The notes beneath the pieces are model-generated. The model was not told the DNA's origin and ran no database searches. It saw only the letters and a list, made by a program, of their open reading frames with translations. From Physcomitrium patens (taxonomy: Eukaryota; Streptophyta; Bryopsida; Funariales; Funariaceae): a DNA stretch of 64,000 nt. The number at the start of each line of letters is the position of its first letter. Within the stretch, counting starts at the first letter, position 1. Shown here piece by piece: positions 46,726 to 58,868 of the stretch. The translations under genes were made by a program, and so were the position numbers. Location of the stretch: positions 4,489,915 to 4,553,914 of the forward strand of contig NC_037270.1 of NCBI RefSeq assembly GCF_000002425.4. The letters run 5' to 3'.

Positions 46726-48237
46726 CTTGGTGTGCGTTCCAGCTGCCTCCAACGAGAAGCAAAAGTATACGAATATCTACTGGACTCAGTGAGAGACGAT
46801 GGGAACAGCCTGCGATGAATATTGGAAAGCAGAGGACAAGCTTAATAAAGTGTCCTTCAAGTGGATCCTTTCGATGTGCTAAAGTTACACTACGTGACAA
46901 TTGATGATGAAAACGCTAGCAATCCAGCGTAACCGGTCATTGGTCATTCGTGAGTGTGAATGTCGGGTTCTCCGAAATAGATTGCCCTATCACGACACAT
47001 GTATTGACTTCGCCCGGACAGAAAACTCTTCTAGAAGTCTTCGACAGATGTTCATCGAAGAGACAAATTTCGATCAACTTGCGGATCTCGTGTATACTAG
47101 GATGACATAGGCACTCACGCATACACAGGCTCATAGTTAGTCACATGCATCGACTTGCGTAAGTGCGCAATAGCTTATCGTCAAGGATTTCGAAGCTTTT
47201 GTTCTTTTTAATTTTTCTTAACACAAAAATGGAGAGCATCCGATGCACTAATAGAATAAATCACAGCATGGTTTTGTAAAGTTCCATTTAATTACTTAAT
47301 GAACTCTTAAGCCAAGCAGGTGTCTTCAGAAGAATTTGTCCCATTTCTTGAGAAGGCTTGAATTTCTGCGCATTTCACTCAGGTTGGCGGTGCGGCCTTC
47401 TGGGTAAGCTGGGATTATATCAAAAGTGCTCTACTTCATGGGCATGAACACTCGCACACATTTTTAATGCAACAAATTCAGAGGTCCAAAAGTTGCTGTG
47501 TCGTTGACGACAGTGGTCGCTCGTTTCGAATTGGTGCAGTCGTTTACCCAACAAGCTTCGAACTCACTGCTTAGGTTCTCCTGACATAAATTTGGAGGGA
47601 TGCGCTTAATGCTGATCCAGCCGCAATGTTCTAACCAGCTTTCACACCTGTCAGTGATGCCTCAGCGTGCCGAACTCGTTGGTAGACTATAAGTATCCGA
47701 CAGGACAACCGGTCGGATGGATTTGTACAGTTGATTAGCACAGTTGGCTCAACTGGGTTGTCCGAAAATGGTCCTTCTGCTACGTTATCACGTCTTGGAC
47801 AATACGACTAAAATATCACAAATAACAATACACGTAGAGGTGACTATACGATATCAGGTCATGGTTACATGTATTGCCAGAAATCCATTTAGGACATGTT
47901 TGCATCAGAAAAGAATGAACACGAAGTTGACAGCGACCTTGGTCAAACTTCCTACTATCTATTTAGGTGAGCAGCTCGGAATTTTAAAATCATGTTACAT
48001 TGAGAGTCCCCACTGTTGCTCAGCACTGCGTCATCTCTACAAATCCTCATACCGGTTCAATAAACTCAGCTCTGATGAAATCTACACAAATTGAAAACCG
48101 GCTACTTGGACATTTCCCCTTAAGGTCAAATACTTACAGTTTTCTCATTGATGAGACATAAAATAGTGATCAAGTTTTACAGGAAAGGTGAAACGTGCAT
48201 CTGACACCTGACGAGTGAAATTCAGAAAATAAATACT
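46726..48237. other. Intergenic between two minus-strand genes
   Basis: Contains the promoter of the cysteine-rich gene on the left and the 3' UTR of the hydrolase gene on the right. No convincing additional frame; the plus-strand frame 47744-48094 shows no domain. Confidence 0.45.
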
Positions 48238-51200
48238 TCATGTCGATTTCGGCTTCGATGCAAGTGGCCTCGATTCAAGCAGCTCTTCCGCAATCCTAGT
48301 TTCCTGCACCAACACATTTTGATTGTTCGTGGAATCGCTGTTGGAGGATTTGAAATTACGTCTCTGTCTGAAGGACTTGCGAGAAAGCGCCCCAGTCAGC
48401 TTCTTTGAACTTTGTGTTTCTTCAAGAGGCTCGATGATTTTTCCAGGAACAGGATCCACAAGTGATAAACGAGACGAGACATAGGCCATAAGCTCTTCCC
48501 GATTAGCAAAAGTGAAATCCAGATGAGCGAACCCAAACTCCGCATATGATGCTTGACAACCCCCACTTTTCAAAGCTTCGTAGTGTTTTCTGACCATACT
48601 TGGTGGAATAAGCTTATCCCTCTGGCCTCCTACTAAATCCACAGGAATATCAATCACATTATAGTTCGCCGCAATGTCCAGCGGGTACGGACTGCCATAG
48701 GCCTCAAAATTCAACTCTTTGCTTCCAAAATTGTACATGATGAATCGTTTAGCTCGCATCATCTGTGATAAATGGACAGCAACTCGAACCGATACCCCAG
48801 GCATATTATTCATGTTGTAGTGCGACACACCGATTGCTCCGACCCAATTAGAGCTATCTCCTCCAATGACGTAGCTAAGTACAGCTTGGACTAGACCTCC
48901 AACCGCAGGATAATTTTGGAAGTCTCTAGATAACTTGTTGAATAGCGCTCGAAAGAATCTAGTGGGTATATATATGCCAGGCATGAGAAGATTAAGGACA
49001 GGAGCTAAAAGCGGGATGATAAACTGTAACACTTTAAGAGAAAAAGGAGCATCCTCATGAAACCCAGCTGGAGATAGAAGGATAAGTCCTGAAAGATAGT
49101 GGGGCCTCTTTGCTAGGCATCTCGTCACAACATATATCAACATTGCAGCACCGCCCAAGCTGTGTGCTATCCCACACAGCGTGTAAGGAAAATTCTTGGA
49201 ATCATATTTCACAGATTGAGAAATTTCACCATACTCAATCTCTGAATGTACTGGACCTCGTAACTCCAACATTTTGAGTTCGTGTATCTTGGTTATCATA
49301 GCTGGAATGTCTTCTATGCCATGCTCGTTCACAGTAAAATCCCAGTATCTACAGTTACAACACAACGCTTACAAACAATATACAATATACAAACAACAAA
49401 AACAATTCTTCACTTACCTGCTTTGTGAGCCTGAGATGCACAGAATTCATAGCTGCGCTCATGATCACTCATTAGGAGTGTAGTACTCGCAGAATTTAGT
49501 GATCCAGTTCAACAATTTATCATCCAGCATAGGAGACATTGAAATATGGAAAGAGAGAAGAACATACTTCTGAGGTGAGATATGTTTGTTCGCGTGTTCT
49601 CTTGCCGCCAAACCCCGCAGATTGCCCAAGTATACATCATAACCTGCATAGAAGTGATAGGTTAGTTGTACATCACAAACGATGGGTACCAACTTGGCAA
49701 TGGAAGGATGCCAAAGTTGGCTAGCCAAAGTTCAATTGCACAATACCCTCCCTACTGCGATCTACAACTGCAATGTTCACTGGAGTCACAATTAGAGGTC
49801 TGAAGCAAGTTAGCTTTCCAAGTTGGATGATTGATGTCACAAATTTCAGACCTTTCAGCGACTGGAGAGCTAACAAAAGAGAAGGAACAACTTTCATACA
49901 TAAACACCCGCATATATTACCTTGGTCAAAAGCTGCAAAGGCTTGAGATCCAACGACTCCATTAGAAACCCAGCTGTCATCAAATAATTCAAAAAGTAAG
50001 GTAGACAACATTCCAAAACTCACCATTCAGTACTAGAAAAGCTGCGGACTAAACATTGTTCTGCAAAACAAGACTTAAACTTTCTGAGCTTACTGAACTT
50101 ACTGCATCTAAGAAAAGTAATTCCCGAAAGATTTCTGAGACTATGAGCCATGAAATAAGGTCCAATTCAGTCCAAAGAGTACAATCCTATCTAAATTCAT
50201 GATCCTTTACTCCAACAACGACAAGAAAAGGCACTCATCTAGTTGCAGGGCACATGTAGATCCATAAAATATAACGAAAGATAAAGATTTAGCTAACCTA
50301 ATTGAAGAATCTAGAACTCCATGCTGTAGAAATACAACCTTCCTTGATTCTCGCCTACAAGGAACAGTAATACATTATGCAAGAATTATAGTTATCTCTT
50401 TATGAGCTTTCATAAGAATACATGAAGCAACTCAAATAGTTCATTGCACAATAAGAATAATTACAAAGATGTGTACATATATTCCTTGTAAGATATAAAA
50501 TTGATGATATATTCATTGCATTAAAACCAAAACTGCAATCATTCTAACCAAATTCCATCACAGAAGGATGATGACGATGACTCCCAAGACAGACATAACT
50601 CAACCGCAAAGCTGAACAAGAGGTCCTAAGTATCTCGAATGAGATGGCTGACCTGGGTATCCTTTCAAGGAGGAGTATATGACCATCCTCTGTAGTCACA
50701 CGATATGCTTCGTATGGATACCTGAGGCATGTAAAAAACAGATAAGCTCACCTCACTGTAGATCATAGGACACACGATAACGAGAGCAGCCGTGTTAGCA
50801 GATCATGAAAAACTACTATAGCAGTTGATTGCAAACGTATGGTTCATTGGAAATCACACTGAAATCACGTATCTCTTGAGTAACATGAAGACCTAACAAG
50901 AAAAACCTAACAATCAAGATAGATTGCAAGTACTATAACGGAAAAAAGAACTCTGTAATGATACTAGAAGGTAAGCTGCACTAGAGTGTAAGATCATTTA
51001 CAAAAAGCAAGAACTAACCCCAAACTTGTGATGATATCCTGACATGTGCGGTTATCTGTATTCAGAGGATGATGTGGAACCTGCTTCTGCTTTGGAGCAT
51101 CGGGATCCGAGTTACCTAAAGTGGCCATGTCTGCGAGGTCTGTGTCATCATTGTAACTCGTATCACGAAAGAAAGCCCAGTAGAGAAACTCTCTAAGTGT

Positions 51201-53172
51201 TTTAAATGGTGATAGAACGTGATGTACTAACGAACGCACTACCTCAAACACTCGCTCGATCAGGAGCTCCACAACAAGTTGCAAGTCCTGCAAGACGTGA
51301 TTATATATTTTAAAAATAGACAGAACAAAAAAGCTTGAAAAAATCCTGTCAGATTCTCTTCAACCTGAAAATTAAATATATACCCAGTAACATTACGGGA
51401 ATTTAGTTCTCACAAGAATAAACTCAATTATGTACCTCTATGATACCACGTCTGCGATCAGCTGAAAACTTGGGCGCTGGAAATTCTCTGATTCCACTTA
51501 ATTCCACGCCGTCACTCAAACGGCGAGCCAAGTCCCTGAAACCACCTGAGTTCGATCTCGGGGATTTTGGAACATTCGGAAGTCGCCTCGATCCCTGATT
51601 CCCTGACCACCTGTCACCCAAACCCATGTGTAACCATGATCTCATTCGATTAGTGGTTTAACATCTAGCCCTATTAATGATTATGGCCTCTTAATGAAGA
51701 AAATCATAAGCTTATCAAAAGAAGTTGACTCTTGCTCCCGATGAACTGTTTCAGTAGGCACGAACGATTAACATACTTTATTTGCACTACAATGATCTTG
51801 CTGTGCGTTCATAGATGGGTGACTTAGAAAACTAGTAATGTAGAAAGCCACCGACTTCCAATATCTAAGTACAGTATCTCCAACCGAGAAGATTTCAAAG
51901 AAAGATGCAAAATATCAGAATATAGAAGACTCAACATACCAACGACGGAAAAACTCTAGAAGGATTCGTAATGGCCATAGAATCCATAGAAGAAGACGCT
52001 GCGCTAGAGTCCTATTGCGCCGGTTGCGTCGTCCTGAACTTCCCGATCGAGAAAAATGGGAACATTCTGAGGATGGTGAAGGTGGTGCCGTGCTGTCGAT
52101 ATCTTCAACACCAAATTCATGTTCAAACTCATCACTTGATTCGCTGTCAGTATCATAATCTGCTAAGAATGTGTTGAACGAAGAGACCCCTCTGCAACAA
52201 TTTACAAATCGACTAACCATCAGCTCATGGTTAAAATAGCAGATTAAAAGTAAAACCTGCTTGTCAACGACCTTGTAGCAGGTTGAGCTCAGATTTCAAA
52301 AACTTACTCTTCCATCCAACGTGGCATGCGAGGGGGACGAAATGTAGAATGCGACTGGATTCCATCCCAAGCAGGGCCTCTCCCTGGAAAAATAGCAAGT
52401 ATATATGCCGAAATTCCATTAATCGCTCTAACTGTGTTCTGGAAAGACTCTTGTGTGAACGTCTTTATTGATCTGCAGATGCATCTCAAAGTTAACCACT
52501 TTCTAATCATACTTTCTTAACAACCAGTAACATTTTCCTGATCCAGTGCACGTAAATGAGCTGGAGAACTCCAAATTTAGAGAGTATGAGGTTCAACACG
52601 CAAAATCACCGCCATTCGACACTCTCAACCAACATTTTGTTTGATAAAAAGAATCTCAAAATCCAGCGTTCAGATCCAAATACAGAAAATCATATTTACA
52701 TTGATAACAATAATAGATGATATCTTCATAATCGACGCAAAGGATATAAAACCTTGTGGGCAATATGCCGGACTGAGAGAATCAACACAGCCACACACAC
52801 TACATAAATAACAAAACATATATTTTAACGAGAATAAATAACAGTCACAAGATCTTACTCCCAGCCATCTCTAGCATTAAGAACTGTGTAACACACGTTT
52901 GACATTCACAATTGCCCTGATCAAAACAATAGCGACCGAACATCGTCCCTACTCTGAAAAGCTTGCCGAACGGCAAGTAATACAGGTTATAATATTGAGC
53001 TGAAATTCATCTCATTGACGTTCCTGTAGATCCAAGAGCCCCGCTGCTTTGAGATTTCCAACGCAGCAATACAATTGTTCAGTACAAGTTGGAAAATATC
53101 AAATAAACCCACGCCAGCTCAAATCACTCACTCTTTCGCATTCCCTAAAACATTGTCGACAAGCCGCTGCAT
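48238..53172 (-). CDS. Alpha/beta-hydrolase (lipase-like) with N-terminal membrane-linked region, ten exons
   Basis: Minus-strand exons: 53172-53132, 52472-52308, 52191-51940, 51610-51436, 51287-51019, 50721-50653, 50354-50298, 49973-49921, 49643-49568, 49348-48238; 2268 nt, 755 residues, all GT-AG with matching phases. The whole chain follows Arabidopsis At1g73920/At1g18460, including the start (MQRLVDNVLGNAKES), PRWMEE near residue 64, an acidic Ser-rich stretch, a hydrophobic segment LLLWILWPLRILLEFF near 130-145, TCQDIITSLG near 291 and the C-terminal hydrolase fold. The putative triad is Ser449 in AHSLGG, Asp630 in GQRDKLI and His661 in FAHLDF. The first Gly of the usual GxSxG elbow is Ala. 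The family is annotated as triacylglycerol/acid lipase-like; substrate unproved. A basic tail ends the protein. Appears intact. Confidence 0.92.
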
Positions 53173-53990
53173 CGTTGCCTCCAACCAACCATTACCCTTT
53201 CCTGACCCTAGCCACCACAAACTTGATCTCTTGCTTCGCCTCCAAAATCGTCTCCCAAAACTTTCACCAACGTCTTCAATCACCGGCCCAAGCTAGCCAA
53301 AAATATTCCCACCAATCTCCTCCTCGAACGCAACCCACCACCATCACCTCCTACCCTCGAAACCAGTTTAGCAATACACGAAAGCACACAAAGCTCTCTG
53401 GATCCATCCCCTCTCCAAACCTCTCATGCCAATAACGCTACCGTAAACCAAAATTCCTCTGCAAGCGTACACGCCACTCTCCCACCTGAGATTCATAGCC
53501 ACCGAACCCGAAACCCCTTCATCACCGACGCATCACCGCCTCACGAAAAACACCGGGAAACCCAGGTGAGTGCGCAATTGGGAGGGAATGTTTTCGAGTG
53601 AAGTGCACAATCCGAGGCTCTTCTCCAAGGTGCTGGTTGTGGTGGTAGTGATGGAGCGAGGAGTGTGCAGCTTTCGCGTCGGGCGCGCAAACCAAGGTGC
53701 CAGTCCACGAATCCCGCTTTCCAAGGCAGAGCCACAAAAAAGGGGGGATTGGGGGGGGGGGGGCTTGGAGGTGCCTGGGTCACGCGCGGCACCCGGCGCC
53801 TCCTCGCGGTCGGAGAAAAGTTTCTTTCAGCGACCGGTAGTCGTCTGCCAGATGGCGCCACGGTCTTGGGAGACGGATTGAGATGAATGGGGGGCTTCGA
53901 AAGTGGAGCTCCGTGGATGATATTCGTTGCGAGGGCCGAAGTTCCCCATTGAGGTCGACGTTCGTTTGTGCCTCTCAATGTGACCTTCAA
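53173..53990 (-). promoter_or_regulatory. GC-rich promoter and 5' UTR of the hydrolase gene
   Basis: The 800 bp before the start codon are G+C- and CpG-rich with a 13-bp poly-G run at 53751-53763 and several overlapping open frames on both strands that read as low-complexity Pro/Arg protein; none is recognised. The region ends at about 53990 where AT-rich repeat DNA begins. Which part is transcribed cannot be told. Confidence 0.45.
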
Positions 53991-54736
53991 ATTATTAGTT
54001 GTAGGTTAATCAACTGTATTTACGAGATCTTTCTACATAATTTTATTTTTTTTATTTACTATACAAATTAGAATGATAAGTTATCATTTATTCAATTTAA
54101 AATCTTCTTATTTAGTTTACATTTTATATTAATTATTCTTGTTATGTAAACAAAGATTGTTATACACAACATATAGAATACTACAAACTAATCACAAAGT
54201 ATGTAATTTAAATCAAATAAAAATGCACAACCAACACACTCTCAAGGATAGATTAGAAATCTATACAAAACTAAGTGAAGCTATCTCTCACACCACAAAT
54301 GAGAATCCAAAAATACAAATGTGAAAATAGAGAAAATCCTAAAGCTTTACTAAAATATCTAAATTACCATAGCCAAGAAAACCCTTATAATAAGTTATTT
54401 CTCTTTCAAAATCACTCATAAGACTTGACTTGACAAAAATGTCAAGTCAAGGATTTTTTTTCTATCTAAGTATCCAAACTTTAGTTGACATTAACAAAAT
54501 CAATGAATAAAACAATCTCAATAGATGAAAAACTACTAAATAAACTAAACTACATATATTCGACAAGATTTGGTATATAATATCATAGTACATGACAATT
54601 GTTATATAAAAAAAGATTATTACACATAATACATCAAATGCTACAAACTAATTATAAATTATGTAATCTGAATCAAATATAAATATACAACTAATACATT
54701 TTCATGTCCTCCTTCTAGTTGATTAAGATCCTCTCT
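53991..54736. repeat. AT-rich stretch with paired direct repeats and a perfect hairpin
   Basis: About 95 bp at 54145-54240 recur at about 54600-54700 (GATTrTTAyACAyAAyA, then CTACAAACTAATyAyAAA, ATGTAATyTrAATCAAATA) in the same orientation, 450 bp apart, as short terminal direct repeats would be. Between them lies a perfect 12-bp hairpin (arms 54424-54435 and 54440-54451, loop AAAA). No coding sequence. It could be a short LTR-type (TRIM-like) element or a decayed fragment; primer-binding site and target duplication were not found. Confidence 0.45.
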
Positions 54737-55289
54737 TGTAACAAAGTATAGATAAGATAATTATATAGATAGTTAGAAATATGGAAGTTTTTAAAATTGA
54801 AGTTAAGTTAGTGGACTAGGTAGAATTCACCATGGAACATCCTAGAAAAAATTTAAGGCGATTATTTAAATAGGGTCTACCGTGGAACTTTCTAGAAAAG
54901 ACTTGGAGCGGTTATCTAAGTAGAACCTATTATAGAATCTTCTATAAAAGGAGTCTAAGGCAGTTATTTAGGTAGAGTCCACTACCTAAGAATATTCTAG
55001 AAAGTCCATGGTCATAGGACAAGATATAAATAAGACTGGCCAAGGCCTTTTGGAGCATCTACTTAGGTATGGCTTTGGATCTTTTTTCTTAGGAAAATTT
55101 GATTTTCCATCTTTCTATTCAGTTCAGCTTTGTTTTTTTTTTATTTGTTCAATTTTGTCTTTCACGTACTATTTTGTTTAGTTCTATTTAGTTTTATTCT
55201 GGATTGTTTCATCCTATTTTGTGATGAAGCTTAATACTATTGTGAATTAGAAAGATCTTAGATTTTTGAGATAGTTTGGTCCTATTTCA
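54737..55289 (+). repeat. 5' LTR of gypsy family B with internal tandem repeat
   Basis: Begins TGTAACAAAG, ends TTTCA, then one base and the primer-binding site. Inside, at about 54815-55000, a unit of about 51 bp is repeated nearly four times; each unit has a TAGGTAGAnTyyAC-like start, a GGAAC..TCTAGAAAA core and a GGCGrTTATyTA-like end. The 3' LTR is not in the window. Confidence 0.75.
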
Positions 55290-55394
55290 TTGGTATTAAA
55301 GCGAGTGTTAGATTATTTAATTTTGGTAGTGTATCAATAATCATCATTTAGTCCAAGGTTAGTTGTTATAGTCACACTAGGTATTGTGTTGAGG

Positions 55395-56660
55395 CTACCA
55401 TGAGCTATTCTTAAAAAGTCAATTGTAAATGATATTACAATAGTCAAGTCCATTGGAAAAATTACAGTATGAGAGATATAGAAGAGCAATCTTAGATGGA
55501 GGCTCATATAGAACACTTTTTAGGCCAGATAACTACTTTGCAAGAGTAAATAGAAGCCTCAAAGATAAGAGAGTCAACATCTGCTAAGTTGAAATTGAAT
55601 AAGCTTAGTACATACTCTAGGACTTCAAGACAAAAAGATGTAAGTCAATGGCTCTTCAATATGCAACAATACCTCCAACTATTTGAGACAAATATCATTG
55701 AAGGAATTATATATTTTGTCAGCTATTTGAAAGATACAACAATCATTTGGTAGTGACATTAAGTCCAAGGCTATGGAGGTCAAGGTTGATTTTGTGATTG
55801 GAAGGAATTTGAGATGGAGTTTAGGAAACAATTTTGGTCCATCAATGTGGAGAAGATAGTATGTGTTTAATTGGCAAATCTTATACAAGCTAGGTCGATG
55901 CAAGATTAATGTCTATGGATTTAAGTTCCTATGTCTCCAAATTAGTAATGTTTTAGAGGCAGAGATGATGGATTGATTCCTATGAGGTTTGAAACTTGGG
56001 ATCCAGTAAGACGTGGAATTAAGGGATCTACAAACATTTAAAGAGGTAATTCGGATTGTAAAGAGAATCAATAGTATGGATTTTAGAAATCGTAGAGTAT
56101 GACCTATAGTACAAAGTCCTATGCCACTATTTAATACTACAGCACATCAATCAATGCTAATAGAGATTGTTGCCCTACAAGGATCATTGACACTACAAAG
56201 ACGACAAATATTGGTACAAAAGGAATTATATTTCTATTGTCGAGAGCTAGGCCATCAGATTAGAGATTGTTTTAAATGTCAAAATTCAAGCATCAATAAG
56301 ATAAGGTGGATTCATAGTCTCAAAATTCACCAAGTTGATAATGAATCAAAGGAAGAAAACGAGGCTCTTCAATAAAGACATTGAGGGCCAATATTGAAGA
56401 TAGTTACTATATTTCAAAGACAAATGGTATGGCCTTGGAAAACTAAAAAAAAGAGTAAACTATGAATAAAACCATGTCAAGTACTTGTAGATTGTGGCTT
56501 TTTAGAAAATTATATTTTAATTGAAATTGCCAACCAGTTTGGAATTAAAACTAAAGCAATCAAGGGAGGAAGCATATACACCTAAGAGATGACCAAGAAA
56601 ATATAATAAGTGAGATGTGTGAAGAAAAAACCTTAAGATTGATAGATGCCTATGTCTTAA
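55395..56660 (+). pseudogene. Gag and protease of gypsy family B, decayed
   Basis: Readable gag blocks: KDVSQWLFNMQQYLQLFE near 55640, EFEMEFRKQFWSINVEKI near 55808, QLANLIQARSM near 55870. A zinc knuckle near 56230 reads YFYCRELGHQIRDC, with the first Cys of CX2CX4HX4C changed to Tyr. A protease start VLVDCGFLENYILIEIANQF lies near 56480. Stops and frame changes throughout. Confidence 0.7.
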
Positions 56661-56683
56661 GAAAGAAATTCAAGGTGATAAAG

Positions 56684-57224
56684 TATCAAGGACATGAATC
56701 TCAAAGAAACAGAATCCTCAATATACTCTTCTATCATTAAAGAGAACTAAAAAGTCACTCAAAAGATGATGTAATATTAATTATAATGGCTATTGCCAAA
56801 AATAAGAACATTAGAAAATCTTAAAACAAGACTAAGACTAGAAAGGCATTGACAAGAGTGAAGAAAGCTTCACTCTTACCTCCATATATACTATCTAACT
56901 AAGAGCTACATGGCGATGTCCTATAAGACCTCTAACATGTATTGACTTTGCTAACCACATATCTTATCTTGCAAGGCAAGTTATTTATATATGCACCATG
57001 TAGTTGGCTTGTTCTATAAGCTACTACATGGAGATAACTTGTTCTATAAGCTACTAATACATGGTTAGCTTTTTGGCCAAGTTTCTAATACATCTAAAGT
57101 TAAAACCGCATCTATGAAGCTTCTAGGAAGTTTTTCTAAAAGACTTTATGAAATCATTCTATATTTATCTACTTCTACTTAATTATATAAGTAACTATTA
57201 AGGTAATTATATATGTCCTTGACA
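56684..57224 (-). repeat. 3' LTR of gypsy family A (third minus-oriented copy)
   Basis: 541 bp, TATCAAGGACAT to CCTTGACA on the plus strand, with the conserved inverted repeat GACAAGAGTGAAG/CTTCACTCTTAC at about 56850-56880 and a TATATATAC box at about 56884. Confidence 0.88.
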
Positions 57225-57859
57225 TTACCCCCCCTTCTAGGGACGAGTTCGATGAGGAGTGGTCTTCATATGTTGAAGAAGTCAAAGATGCAGTGAATTG
57301 TATTTGCTACATACTCCGATCTTTGCTCTCTTTGAAGATGGTTGATAGGTCCTCTCAACCATCTTTAGTGTCTCATACTAGGACGAGAAGACCATTCTAT
57401 TATTTGGTCATTTTTGAGGCCTTCATAACTTCTTTCAAATAAAACATTTGGAACACCGTCAGGAGTTGTTCCTACCTCTAATAAAATCACTAAACATTGG
57501 GAGTCTCTTCTAAGGTCGTGATATCAAACATGTTGTATCTTGCCATCTATTCAAGGAAAGATATGTTGTTCTTGAGGATCTTCATCTCAATTTTGTCATC
57601 TTGAAGGTTGTAACAATCGCAATGTCTTGTCTAGTAAGTCCACAAATGAAAGCTCTTGAATTGAATCTATTGGTTGTTGGTATTCTATCTCATCACAAAT
57701 ATACAAAAGCTACAATGAAAGATAGAAGGTAGAATATTATTTTCTTTTGATCTCATTTCTTTTATAGCAAAGGTTTGCTATTCTTCATCTTAGTTTTGAT
57801 GGATGTCGTTGATGAAAGACTTCAACTTTTTTTGTTGCATTTGTAAGATTCTTTGATGG

Positions 57860-58868
57860 CTCCCATGTACATTTACTATTATCATATCCATGCTAATGAA
57901 CAAGATATTCCAACCTATTTTAGCGCCACCTTGAATCTAAGACTTCTTCTACCTCAAACTCTTCATTATTATCCACTTTTATCGGAGGAGGTGGCATTTG
58001 TCTTTTTTCCAAGATATTCACTATCTTATACGGCTGCAAAAGAGACACATGAAATATATGGTGGATCTTCATAGACTCCAGTAGATGTAATTGATAGGCA
58101 ACATGATTGATTTATTTAGAAATAGGAAAAGGTCCCAACGTACAATAATTTAATTTATCACAAAGACGAGAAGTCTTGATATTATGATAAATTAACCATA
58201 CCTTCTCACTCATATTATATTGTGGTTACTCCTTGCAATAGGCATCCGCATTGATTTTTTGTCATTCTTAAGCTTCTTTTAATTGTATCTTTTTTTTTGC
58301 ATGTAGCTCTAACAAGCGATTTGCTAAATCTTTCATCATAAGATTATCAACTTTTGAAAAATCAAAAGTATCAAGACGTGGATGATAACCATAATTGACA
58401 AAGAAAGGTATTTATTGAGTGGAAGAATGTACTAAATTATTATATGCAAACTCTGCCAATGGTAAAAGAGTTGTCCACTCATCTTGATGATAGTTGATGG
58501 TACATTTTCAAATAGTGCTCCAAAACTTGATTTATCTATTCTGTTTGTCCATTAGTTTGAGAATAAGCTAAAGAAAGCTTTATATCCATCTTTATAATCT
58601 TAAATAAGATTCTCCAAAATCTTGATACAAATTGAGTCCTCCCATCTGATATAATATCCTTTGGTAATCCATAATAGTGATAGATATTGTCAATGAAAAG
58701 CTTAGCTGTTTCTTTACGTGTGATAGATTTTGTACATAGTACAAAATATTTCATCTTGGTAAAATGATCTACTATCATGAATATAGAGTCATAAGAACAT
58801 GAGATTAAAAGATCCCTCATCAAATCCATAAAAACAAAAGACCATAGTTGTTCTAGAATAGGTAACGG
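57860..58868 (-). pseudogene. Gypsy integrase and chromodomain region, decayed
   Basis: The integrase core is the best kept piece: 58829-58536 reads MDLMRDLLISCSYDSIFMIV ... IISDGRTQFVSRFW ... SLAYSQTNGQTE, so the DDE residues of this part (Asp, Asp, Glu) are all present. Toward the left, chromodomain-like sequence near 57960 and the 3' UTR follow with stops. The catalytic polymerase part is absent, cut off at 58868. Confidence 0.8.

Larger units (their letters stand above)
54737..56683 (+). mobile_element. 5' half of a plus-strand gypsy element (family B), truncated by insertion
   Basis: The 5' LTR (54737-55289) is followed by a primer-binding site at 55291-55302, TGGTATTAAAGC, two transitions away from the initiator-Met site TGGTATCAGAGC. 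Gag and the protease region follow in broken frames. At 56684 a family A LTR in the opposite orientation begins, so the 3' half of this element is displaced beyond it, possibly beyond the window. Confidence 0.8.
56684..58868 (-). mobile_element. 3' part of a minus-strand gypsy chromovirus (family A)
   Basis: The LTR 56684-57224 is followed to the right by a polypurine tract (on the minus strand AGAAGGGGGGGTAA) and the 3' portion of pol. Homology to the copy at 33277 runs until 58867 (GGTAAyrG) and then stops abruptly, where the next element begins. It entered the family B element and was itself entered by the element at 58869. Confidence 0.85.

Noticed and set aside
52304..52510. ATG at 52510 as start of the hydrolase
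   Set aside because: The exon at 53172-53132 encodes the conserved MQRLVDNVL start and joins in phase at 52472.
53541..53990. 149-codon minus-strand frame upstream of the hydrolase
   Set aside because: Low-complexity Pro/Arg sequence across a poly-G run; the conserved start of the hydrolase lies elsewhere, at 53172.
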